9,171 bases of DNA. Origin: CBDVAK01 sp965371945. GTDB taxonomy: Bacteria; Pseudomonadota; Gammaproteobacteria; Competibacterales; JAHEDQ01. Below, one piece after another: positions 1 to 6,202 of this stretch (position 1 is its first letter; the number at the start of each line of letters is the position of its first letter). A program made the translations under genes and the position numbers. The stretch covers positions 1-9,171 of the forward strand of contig CBDVAK010000133.1 in assembly GCA_965371945.1 (NCBI GenBank), read 5' to 3'. The notes below the pieces were generated by a model. It worked only from the letters and a program-made list of their open reading frames with translations, searched no databases and was not told the origin of the DNA.

Positions 1-2
1 CC

Positions 3-731
3 GATGACACGGTGCTGGACTGGGAAGATCCGATCATCAAACGGCGGGACCGCCGCCGCACCATCAAGGTGCAGAGCAATCCGATTCCCGAGGCTACCTT
101 CCCCAGCCAGCGGGCCAGTGTACTGGCGGCGCTGGAGGCGATCGAACTACCGCCGGGCTATGCCATGGATTGGGGTGGCGAGTTCGAGGACACCCGCGAC
201 TCCCAGGCAGCATTGATACCGGGGATGATACCGGCCGCCGTGGTGATCCTGTTTCTGATCGTGTTGCTCTACAACACTTTCCGACACATGCTGGTGATTG
301 TGCTGGTGATCCCGTTCGTGGTCATCGGTATCACCTGGGGTCTGCTGTTTACCGGTACACCATTCGGTTTCATGTCGCTGCTGGGCGCCATGAGCCTGGC
401 GGGCATGATGATCAAGAATGCCATCGTGCTGCTCGATGAGGTCAACAGCAACCTGGAACTGGGCAAATCATCCTACGATTCGGTGATCGACGCTGCCACC
501 GCGCGCCTGCGCCCGGTCGCGCTGGCAGCCGCCACTACGGTGCTGGGGGTCGCCCCGCTGCTGCAGGATGTGTTCTGGGTCGGCATGGCGGTGACCATCA
601 TGTCGGGTCTCGCCGTCGGCACCTTCATCACCATGATCCTGGTACCGGTGCTTTATTGTGTAATGTTCCGGGTCAAGAAGTCCGGACGCGAATCCGAACC
701 CGAATCTGCGGCAACCCTGCAAACCGCGTAG
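3..731 (+). CDS. RND efflux permease, C-terminal fragment (5' end outside window)
   Basis: Inner-membrane proton-driven RND (AcrB-like) pump permease; only the last 242 codons are present and the reading frame is open to the left edge. The visible part starts at the end of the second periplasmic porter region. Five hydrophobic segments follow that match TM8-TM12 of the family: about nt 213-285, 288-357, 360-440, 508-570 and 573-665. Family hallmarks are the TM10 motif GMMIKNAIVLLDE (its Lys, codon 414-416, aligns with the proton-relay Lys940 of AcrB) and the RLRPVALAAATTVLG motif opening TM11. The tail is short and polar. The substrate cannot be told from this end. The protein should work with a periplasmic adaptor, probably encoded upstream, and an outer-membrane channel such as the one at 1676. 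Family assignment is firm; the drug or solvent subclass is unknown. Confidence 0.95.
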   Translation, partial: DDTVLDWEDPIIKRRDRRRTIKVQSNPIPEATFPSQRASVLAALEAIELPPGYAMDWGGEFEDTRDSQAALIPGMIPAAVVILFLIVLLYNTFRHMLVIVLVIPFVVIGITWGLLFTGTPFGFMSLLGAMSLAGMMIKNAIVLLDEVNSNLELGKSSYDSVIDAATARLRPVALAAATTVLGVAPLLQDVFWVGMAVTIMSGLAVGTFITMILVPVLYCVMFRVKKSGRESEPESAATLQTA

Positions 732-751
732 CTGGCAACACCCTGGCAACA
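732..751 (+). repeat. Short direct repeat CTGGCAACA x2
   Basis: The nine-base word CTGGCAACA occurs at 732-740 and 743-751, between the RND stop codon and the ppk2 ribosome binding site. It is short and may be chance or slippage. No function is claimed. Confidence 0.4.
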
Positions 752-754
752 ACT

Positions 755-760
755 GGAGGA
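755..760 (+). promoter_or_regulatory. Ribosome binding site of ppk2
   Basis: GGAGGA lies six bases before the ATG at 767. It decides the start of ppk2 against the longer open frame that begins at 656 inside the RND gene. Confidence 0.85.
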
Positions 761-766
761 TTAACC

Positions 767-1627
767 ATGGCGAGCAAACACAAGAAAGACAAGAAGCACA
801 AGAAAGAGCAAGAGGGCCCGGCAACATCGGTTGCGGATCGCCCCAAACTGAAAAACAAGGAATACGAACGCGAGCTGTACCGGTTGCAAGTCGAACTGTG
901 CAAGTTACAGAAATGGGTGCGCCACAAAGGCCTGCGGGTGATGATCGTGTTCGAGGGGCGCGACGCCGCGGGCAAGGGCGGTGTCATCAAGCGCATCACC
1001 GAGCGGGTCAGCCCGCGGGTATTTCGCGTGGTGGCGCTGCCGGCCCCCACTGAACGCGAAAAGACCCAGCTCTACATACAACGCTATCTGCCACACTTCC
1101 CTGCCGCCGGGGAGGTGGTGATCTTCGATCGCAGTTGGTACAACCGCGCCGGGGTCGAGCGGGTGATGGGTTTTTGCAACGACGAGGAATACGAGCGCTT
1201 CATGAATGGTGCGCCCGAGTTCGAGCACTATCTGATCGAAGACGGCATCATCCTCATCAAGTACTGGATGAACGTCACCAATGAGGAGCAGGAACGGCGT
1301 TTTCTGAAGCGCATCAACAATCCCACCAAACACTGGAAACTGAGCCCCATGGATCTGGAGTCCAGACATCGCTGGTACGATTATTCGCTGGCGCGGGACG
1401 CCCTGCTGCAACGCACCGACAGTCCCCATGCGCCCTGGAATATCGTCGATTCCAACGACAAGAAACGGGCCCGGCTGAATTGCATTTCTCATCTTCTGAG
1501 TGTGATTCCGTACAAGAAACTGCCCTACAAACAGCCCAAGCTGCCAGCGCGGGATGAGAAACACGCCTACGACGACGCGGCGGTACTGAGTACCCTGGGA
1601 CGTCACTTCGTACCCGACAATTACTGA
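767..1627 (+). CDS. ppk2: Polyphosphate kinase 2, class I (286 aa)
   Basis: Cytoplasmic kinase of the PPK2 family, which transfers phosphate between inorganic polyphosphate and nucleotides; class I members mainly make NTP from NDP and polyP. The P-loop is EGRDAAGKGG at residues 63-72 (K70 in the Walker A lysine position). The Walker B/DRSW block is FDRSWYNR at 120-127. Between them lies the class I signature VVALPAPTEREKTQ (88-101), and the lid region with PTKHWKLSPMDLESR is at 186-200. Length and the near-invariant tail RARLNCISHLLS fit one-domain class I enzymes such as P. aeruginosa PPK2. The N-terminus is a Lys/His-rich extension (residues 3-13). The ATG at 767 is preferred for its GGAGGA site; an upstream in-frame start at 656 would overlap the RND gene. 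It sits 35 bp after the RND permease and 48 bp before its outer-membrane partner, so co-transcription is likely. Confidence 0.95.
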   Translation: MASKHKKDKKHKKEQEGPATSVADRPKLKNKEYERELYRLQVELCKLQKWVRHKGLRVMIVFEGRDAAGKGGVIKRITERVSPRVFRVVALPAPTEREKTQLYIQRYLPHFPAAGEVVIFDRSWYNRAGVERVMGFCNDEEYERFMNGAPEFEHYLIEDGIILIKYWMNVTNEEQERRFLKRINNPTKHWKLSPMDLESRHRWYDYSLARDALLQRTDSPHAPWNIVDSNDKKRARLNCISHLLSVIPYKKLPYKQPKLPARDEKHAYDDAAVLSTLGRHFVPDNY

Positions 1628-1663
1628 TCCGCAATGCCGCACGCAGGCCATGCCGACAAGAAC

Positions 1664-1670
1664 AGGGGAG
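1664..1670 (+). promoter_or_regulatory. Ribosome binding site of the outer-membrane efflux gene
   Basis: AGGGGAG ends five bases before the ATG at 1676. This supports that ATG over the in-frame ATG at 1634, which has no such site and lies seven bases after the ppk2 stop. Confidence 0.7.
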
Positions 1671-1675
1671 TAATC

Positions 1676-3307
1676 ATGACGATGACATCACCACACCGGG
1701 CAGGCCACGGCATACGCGGCCGTGCCGTCCAGGCCGCCGCCACAGGAATCACGATGACGGCGCTGTTGCTGGGCGGCTGTACCACCCTGGGGCCTGACTT
1801 CATGGCGCCCGAGGCGAGCGTTACCGACAAATGGATGGAAGCCGGCGGTGGGGAAATCAAGGCCGAAGCGGTCGATTACGGCGACTGGTGGACGCTGTTC
1901 AACGACCCGACCCTGGATTCCCTGGTACAGCGAGCCTACGACCAGAACCTCGATCTGCAAGTTGCCGGTCTGCGTATCCTTCAGGCCAGGGCCCAACTGG
2001 GTATCGCAGTGGGGCTCCAGTACCCGCAATCACAAACCGTGGGTGGCGTCGCCACCATGAATCAAATCAGCGAAAACGGCCCCAACCAGGCCAACGTCGA
2101 CCGCTTTTTCTATAACTATCAGACCGGTTTCGACGCCAGTTGGGAACTGGATGTATGGGGACGGTTCCGGCGCGGGGTGGAATCCGCCGAGGCCAATCTG
2201 ATCAGCCAGGTGGCCAACTACGACAATGTGCTGGTGACGCTCACCGCGGAAGTGGCGCGCGCCTATGTCAACATCCGTACTTTCGAGGAACGGATCAGGC
2301 TGGCCGAGAGCAATGCCCAGATCCAGCGCCGCGGCCTGCAACTGGCGCAGGTGCGGTTTCGCAATGGCGCCACCACCCAGCTCGACGTCACCCAGGCCAC
2401 TACCCTGCTGAAGAATACCGAGGCCACCATCCCGTCGTTCCGGATCGGGTTGCGGCAATCGGAAAATGCCCTCAGCACCTTACTCGGCATGCCGCCGGGC
2501 GACATACAGTCATTGTTGACGAATAACAAGGGTATCCCGGCAGCACCTTCCACAATCGCTGTCGGCATGCCGTCGGATCTGCTGCGCAGACGTCCGGATA
2601 TTCGCCAGGCCGAACTGAACGCCGCCGCCCAGAGCGCACAAATCGGGGTTGCACGCGCGGATCTGTTTCCGCAGTTCACCATCTTCGGCAGCCTGGGCTG
2701 GCAGACCAGCAGCGCCAACCAGGGCGCCACCTTCACCAACCTGTTCGACTCCAACAGCCTGACCTATCAGATCGGTCCCGGTTTCAGCTGGCCGATATTC
2801 AACTACGGACGTCTCAAGAACAACGTGCGGGTACAGGATGCGGCTTATCAGCAACTGGTGGTCAACTACCAGAACGCCGTGCTCAATGCCGCCCGCGAGG
2901 TCGAAGACGGCCTCACCGGCTTCCTGGAAACCCAGAAGCGGGTGGCGTTTCTGCGCCAAGCCGTCAGTGCATCGCAGCGTTCGGTGGACCTGTCGCTGAT
3001 CCAGTATCGGGACGGCGCCGTCGACTACCAGCGGGTGCTCGACTCGCAGAAAGATCTGGTCCGGGATGAGGACTCGCTCACCGCCAGCAAGGGAAACATC
3101 GTGCTCAACCTGGTATCCACCTACAAGGCGCTGGGTGGCGGCTGGGAAATCCGTGAAGGCCGCGAGTTCATACCGGAATCACTACAGGAAGTGATGGCCC
3201 AGCGTACCGACTGGGGCAGCCTGTTGCCGGCGCCGCCGCCACCGGAATCGCTGGACCCGCCACCGGCGGCGGGCGACCTGCCGTTGTTTGAAAAACCCGA
3301 CTGGTGA
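1676..3307 (+). CDS. Outer-membrane efflux lipoprotein, NodT/OprM (TolC) family (543 aa)
   Basis: Outer-membrane channel of a tripartite efflux pump. From the ATG at 1676 the protein has a basic N-region, a hydrophobic stretch and a lipobox LLGGC (residues 31-35), so it is probably lipidated on Cys35. The sequence after the Cys (CTTLGPDF) is typical of NodT-type lipoproteins. WWTLFNDPTLDSLVQRA (about 71-87) opens the first of two outer-membrane efflux repeats, roughly 75-270 and 300-495. The duplicated architecture shows in motifs such as SWELDVWGRFRRG in the first repeat and GPGFSWPIFNYGRLKNNV in the second. The last 45 residues form a proline-rich acidic tail that should face the periplasm and is longer than in OprM. 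It follows the RND gene and ppk2 in the same direction, so it is the likely exit duct for that pump. A start at 1634 (557 aa) is possible but would place 14 extra residues before the signal peptide. Confidence 0.93.
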   Translation: MTMTSPHRAGHGIRGRAVQAAATGITMTALLLGGCTTLGPDFMAPEASVTDKWMEAGGGEIKAEAVDYGDWWTLFNDPTLDSLVQRAYDQNLDLQVAGLRILQARAQLGIAVGLQYPQSQTVGGVATMNQISENGPNQANVDRFFYNYQTGFDASWELDVWGRFRRGVESAEANLISQVANYDNVLVTLTAEVARAYVNIRTFEERIRLAESNAQIQRRGLQLAQVRFRNGATTQLDVTQATTLLKNTEATIPSFRIGLRQSENALSTLLGMPPGDIQSLLTNNKGIPAAPSTIAVGMPSDLLRRRPDIRQAELNAAAQSAQIGVARADLFPQFTIFGSLGWQTSSANQGATFTNLFDSNSLTYQIGPGFSWPIFNYGRLKNNVRVQDAAYQQLVVNYQNAVLNAAREVEDGLTGFLETQKRVAFLRQAVSASQRSVDLSLIQYRDGAVDYQRVLDSQKDLVRDEDSLTASKGNIVLNLVSTYKALGGGWEIREGREFIPESLQEVMAQRTDWGSLLPAPPPPESLDPPPAAGDLPLFEKPDW

Positions 3308-3313
3308 TCAAAA

Positions 3314-3342
3314 GACGGCTGGCGTGTCCAACGCCGGCCGTC
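3314..3342 (+). terminator. Strong hairpin after the efflux operon (possible terminator without U-tract)
   Basis: GACGGCTGGCGT (3314-3325) pairs with ACGCCGGCCGTC (3331-3342) around a five-base loop: 12 pairs including one G-U. AAAA precedes it, but no run of T follows on the + strand. On the - strand the A-run would become a T-run, though no - strand gene ends here. It may stop or slow transcription or protect the 3' end of the efflux mRNA. Confidence 0.5.
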
Positions 3343-3357
3343 CATCGGTCTGGACGG
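3338..3357 (+). promoter_or_regulatory. Second hairpin, overlapping and competing with the first
   Basis: CCGTCCA (3338-3344) is an exact inverted match to TGGACGG (3351-3357), with a six-base loop. Its left arm shares 3338-3342 with the right arm of the preceding hairpin, so the two cannot form together. The layout recalls a leader with alternative structures before the gene at 3383, but no leader peptide or ligand domain is visible. Confidence 0.35.
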
Positions 3358-3382
3358 TTGCACTGCCCGGGATGACGCCGCC

Positions 3383-5560
3383 ATGAATGACAAGGCTGAA
3401 CGCAAGCCGTTGTCGCTGTCCGCAAAGATCGTGATCGGGCTGATCGCAGGGATCGGCGTCGGATTGTTCTTCGGCGAGATGGTCGGCTGGATGAACGTGC
3501 TGGGCAAGGCTTTCGTGCTGCTGCTGCAGATGTCGGTGCTACCCTATGTGACTTTCTCGCTGATCTCCGGACTGGGCAGCCTGAAACTAGCCGAAGCCAA
3601 GTTGCTGGCCATCAAGGGCGGCATCATGCTGCTGGTCGCCTGGGTGGTCGCCTTCGCGGTGATGCTGTCCATGCCACTGGCTTTCCCCTCACGGGTGTCG
3701 GCGGCATTCTTCAGCACCGCACTGCTGGAAGCGCCCAAGGCGCTGGATCTGCTCAACCTCTACATCCCCGCCAACCCCTTTAACTCGCTGGCCAACAACA
3801 TGGTGCCCGCGGTGGTGTTGTTCAGTATCGCCACCGGCGTCGCGCTGATCGCCGTGCCCGGCAAGGACAGCGTGCTCGATCCGCTGCGGGTGATCACCAA
3901 GGCGCTGACCGGAGTCACCTCCTTTGTGGTCAACCTGAGCCCCTATGGCATCTTCGCCATTGCGGTCGGCGCAGCCGCGACCATGAGCGTAAGCGAGTTC
4001 GAGCGGCTGCAGGTCTATCTGATCGCCTTTGTGGTGGGCTGCAGCGTAGCCACCTTCTGGATCCTGCCCGGCCTGATCAGCGCCTTGACGCCATTTCGCT
4101 ATCGCGACGTACTGAGTATGACCAGGGATGCCATGCTGACCGCATTCTCGACCGGCAATCTGTTCGTAATCCTGCCAATACTGGTCGAAAACACCAAGAG
4201 CCTGTTCACCCAATACCAGCTCGACGAGAAGGAATCCGGGCCACTGGTCGACATCGTGGTGCCGGTATCGTTCAACTTCCCCAATGTCGGCAAGCTGATG
4301 ATGATGGTGTTCGTGCTGTTCGCGGCCTGGTATACCGGCACCGACGTGCCGTTGAGTCAGTACCCATCCTTTATTGTCTCCGGGCTGGTGACTTTCTTCG
4401 GCAGTGTCAATGTTGCCATCCCCTTCCTGCTCGATTCACTGCAGATACCGGCTGACATGTTCCAGCTCTTTCTGGTCAGCACGGTGGTCAACACCCGTTT
4501 CTCGACCCTGCTGGCGGCCATGCACGTGGTGTTTCTAGCACTGACGGTGACTTGTGCGATTACCGGTCAGTTGCGGTTCTCGCCGCTCAGGATCTTGCGT
4601 TTCATCGCCATCACCGTGGTGGTGATGGCCGGAGTGATCATTGCCACCCGCGTCTATTTCACCTATTTCGTGGACACCACCTACCGCGAAGCTCAGGTGG
4701 TTCGCAACATGCAGTTGCAACTGGGTGGCAAACCGGCCCGGGTCTACAAGGCGCCACCGGAACCGATCGCACCGGTAGCCGGACAATCGAGGCTGGACGC
4801 GGTTCTGGAACGGGGCAAACTGCGCGTAGGCTACAGTCCCGACAGCCTGCCATTCGCCTACTTCAACGAAGACGACAAGCTGGTCGGACTGGATGTGGAA
4901 ATGGCCAATCTGCTGGCCACCGAACTTGGCGTACAGCTCGCTTTCGTGCCCTTCAAACATGGCGAGATCGCTGAACAACTGGCAAGTGGCGATTTCGATA
5001 TCGTCATGTCGGGGCTGACCACGACCTCCGATCGCATGCGTGTGATGGAGTTTTCGCTCCCCTATATGGAAGTCACTCTGGCATTTGTGGTCAGAGACTA
5101 TCTGCGCGCGCAGTTCTCGGACCTGGAGCGGCTCAAGGCCATGGACCCGCTGACCATCGCCATACCCGGCAAGGGTGATCAGTTCTATGCCGATCTGCTG
5201 AAGCGGGCGTTGCCCCAGGTCGAGATCGTGACCCTGGACTCACCGCAGGAGTTTTTCGAATCGGGCCGGGAAAGCGTGCATGCCATGCTGGGAACAGCCG
5301 AAAGCGGCTCCGCATGGACCTTGCTGTATCCCAAGTTTTCGATCGCTGTACCAAAACCCGCTATCTACCGCGTGCCGCTGGGTTATGCAGTGCCGGTCAA
5401 CGACTCACGGTTCGTCAGCTACATGAACAACTGGGTCTCGCTCAACAAAGCCAATGGCACGGTCGATCGGCTCTACGACTACTGGATCCTGGGCAAGAAC
5501 GCAGTACCCAAGCAACCTCGCTGGTCGGTGATCCGCGATGTACTGGGCTGGGTAAAGTAG
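3383..5560 (+). CDS. DAACS-like symporter fused to a periplasmic solute-binding domain (725 aa)
   Basis: Inner-membrane protein made of two known modules. Residues about 12-395 resemble the dicarboxylate/amino-acid:cation symporter fold (GltPh, DctA): repeated hydrophobic helices, the TM2 stretch KAFVLLLQMSVLPYVTFSLI, and a hairpin-1-like AFSTGNLFVILP (254-265). Residues 405-428 form an additional membrane helix preceded by arginines (398, 403, 406), which should carry the chain out to the periplasm. After a Pro-rich linker (about 450-467), residues 470-705 form a bacterial extracellular solute-binding domain, family 3: LDAVLERGKLRVGYSPDSLP at the start, KLVGLDVEMANLLA, then SGLTTTSDRMRVMEFSLPY (543-561) with the ligand-carboxylate Arg551. 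Symporter ion and substrate motifs are diverged (see findings), so the substrate is unknown; carboxylates or amino acids are guesses. The ribosome binding site is weak (GGGA at 3369-3372). It may be a transporter with its own receptor, or a sensor. Confidence 0.85.
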   Translation: MNDKAERKPLSLSAKIVIGLIAGIGVGLFFGEMVGWMNVLGKAFVLLLQMSVLPYVTFSLISGLGSLKLAEAKLLAIKGGIMLLVAWVVAFAVMLSMPLAFPSRVSAAFFSTALLEAPKALDLLNLYIPANPFNSLANNMVPAVVLFSIATGVALIAVPGKDSVLDPLRVITKALTGVTSFVVNLSPYGIFAIAVGAAATMSVSEFERLQVYLIAFVVGCSVATFWILPGLISALTPFRYRDVLSMTRDAMLTAFSTGNLFVILPILVENTKSLFTQYQLDEKESGPLVDIVVPVSFNFPNVGKLMMMVFVLFAAWYTGTDVPLSQYPSFIVSGLVTFFGSVNVAIPFLLDSLQIPADMFQLFLVSTVVNTRFSTLLAAMHVVFLALTVTCAITGQLRFSPLRILRFIAITVVVMAGVIIATRVYFTYFVDTTYREAQVVRNMQLQLGGKPARVYKAPPEPIAPVAGQSRLDAVLERGKLRVGYSPDSLPFAYFNEDDKLVGLDVEMANLLATELGVQLAFVPFKHGEIAEQLASGDFDIVMSGLTTTSDRMRVMEFSLPYMEVTLAFVVRDYLRAQFSDLERLKAMDPLTIAIPGKGDQFYADLLKRALPQVEIVTLDSPQEFFESGRESVHAMLGTAESGSAWTLLYPKFSIAVPKPAIYRVPLGYAVPVNDSRFVSYMNNWVSLNKANGTVDRLYDYWILGKNAVPKQPRWSVIRDVLGWVK

Positions 5561-5590
5561 CACGCATGCGAGTGGGTCCGGGTTCCGTAG

Positions 5591-6046
5591 CTACAGGTTG
5601 ATAGGCAATGCCGTGGTGTGTTTGATGCACTCGATGGCGAAGCTGGAAGTGACGCTGGCAAGCTCGATGCGTTCGATCAGTTTCTTGTAGAACTCGTCAT
5701 AGGCGCCGATATCCCGCACCACGACCCGTAACAGATAGTCGACGTCGCCGCTCATGCGATAGATTTCGACCACCTCCGGCATCGACCTGACCACCTTGGC
5801 AAAACGATCCAGCCACGCCCGGCTATGCTGATCGGTGCGAATGGCGACGAACACGGTGACATCGGCGTTGACCTTGCCGGCATCGAGTAAAGCCACCCGC
5901 GCGCGGATAATCCCCGTTTGTTCCAGCTTCTGGATACGTTTCCAGCAAGGGGTCGGTGACAGATGAATCTGGCGCGCGATTTCCTTGATCGACAGGCTCG
6001 CGTCCTGCTGCAGCAGTGACAATATTTTCCTGTCGGTTTCATCCAT
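5591..6046 (-). CDS. Lrp/AsnC-family transcriptional regulator, DecR-like (151 aa)
   Basis: DNA-binding regulator responding to an amino acid. Residues 1-60 are the winged helix-turn-helix (MDETDRKILSLLQQD, then SIKEIARQIHLSPTPCWKRI with the recognition helix near 30-40). Residues about 64-143 form the RAM ligand-binding and oligomerisation domain, including MSGDVDYLLRVVV (98-110). The motifs TPCWKRIQKLE, MSGDVDYL, YDEFYKKLI and VTSSFAIECIKHTTALPI agree closely with my memory of E. coli DecR (YbaO), the cysteine-responsive activator of cysteine detoxification. The same pattern is shared by many proteobacterial Lrp paralogues, so the effector is not proven. Length is full. The start has GGAGA ten bases upstream on the - strand. 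It is divergent from cysI across 156 bp and convergent with the fusion gene, whose stop is 30 bp away with no obvious terminator between them. It may control cysI, itself, or both. Confidence 0.92.
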   Translation of the reverse strand: MDETDRKILSLLQQDASLSIKEIARQIHLSPTPCWKRIQKLEQTGIIRARVALLDAGKVNADVTVFVAIRTDQHSRAWLDRFAKVVRSMPEVVEIYRMSGDVDYLLRVVVRDIGAYDEFYKKLIERIELASVTSSFAIECIKHTTALPINL

Positions 6047-6104
6047 AGCTTGAACTTCTCCACATATCGATTGTTGGGAGATGGTTTTCTACATTCTTTC
6101 CGTA

Positions 6105-6136
6105 TTTACACGAACAATAGCATTATTTTCTATAAT
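6105..6136 (+). promoter_or_regulatory. Candidate sigma-70 promoter of cysI
   Basis: A perfect -10 hexamer TATAAT lies at 6131-6136, with TTTACA at 6105-6110 as the best -35 candidate. The 20-bp spacer is longer than the ideal 17, so the promoter may need an activator or use a different -35. Transcription would begin near 6143, giving a leader of about 60 bases before the GTG at 6203. The surrounding DNA is AT-rich, unlike the neighbouring genes. Confidence 0.55.
6118..6132 (+). promoter_or_regulatory. Candidate Lrp-type operator overlapping the cysI -10 box
   Basis: TAGCATTATTTTCTA matches 13 of 15 positions of the E. coli Lrp consensus YAGHAWATTWTDCTR; the mismatches are the central positions 7 and 8. 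Outer bases form an inverted repeat ATAG/CTAT. It lies between the divergent Lrp-family gene and cysI, and its right end runs into TATAAT. A second copy of the half-site TTTTCTA is at 6085-6091, 41 bp away, close to four helical turns. Confidence 0.5.
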
Positions 6137-6191
6137 CGCTTGCCTCGCCCACCGCACTTCACTAGCTTTCAGAGTCCATAGACACAACTTC

Positions 6192-6196
6192 GGAAA
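6192..6196 (+). promoter_or_regulatory. Ribosome binding site of cysI
   Basis: GGAAA six bases before the GTG at 6203 supports this non-ATG start. GAAAGC (6193-6198) is complementary to GCTTTC at 6165-6170, so part of the site could be masked in a six-pair hairpin. Confidence 0.6.
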
Positions 6197-6202
6197 GCGA
6201 CT

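Noticed and set aside
656..766. Upstream in-frame extension of ppk2 (37 residues)
   Set aside because: It would start inside the RND gene, lacks a ribosome binding site, has low-complexity Arg-rich content, and is displaced by GGAGGA plus ATG at 767.
905..1651. Open frame of 248 codons on the - strand
   Set aside because: It is fully opposite ppk2, whose family motifs are unmistakable; its translation shows no recognisable domain and is the mirror of a high-GC gene.
1634..1675. Earlier ATG start for the outer-membrane lipoprotein
   Set aside because: No ribosome binding site in front, and it would add a polar stretch ahead of the signal peptide; AGGGGAG favours 1676.
3689..4213. 174-codon open frame on the - strand
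   Set aside because: Shadow of the fusion gene; His/Gly/Gln-rich translation with no domain.
5561..5590. Terminator between the fusion gene and the convergent regulator
   Set aside because: Only short palindromes (CGCATGCG at 5563-5570, GTAGCTAC at 5587-5594) without a usable stem-loop and T-run.
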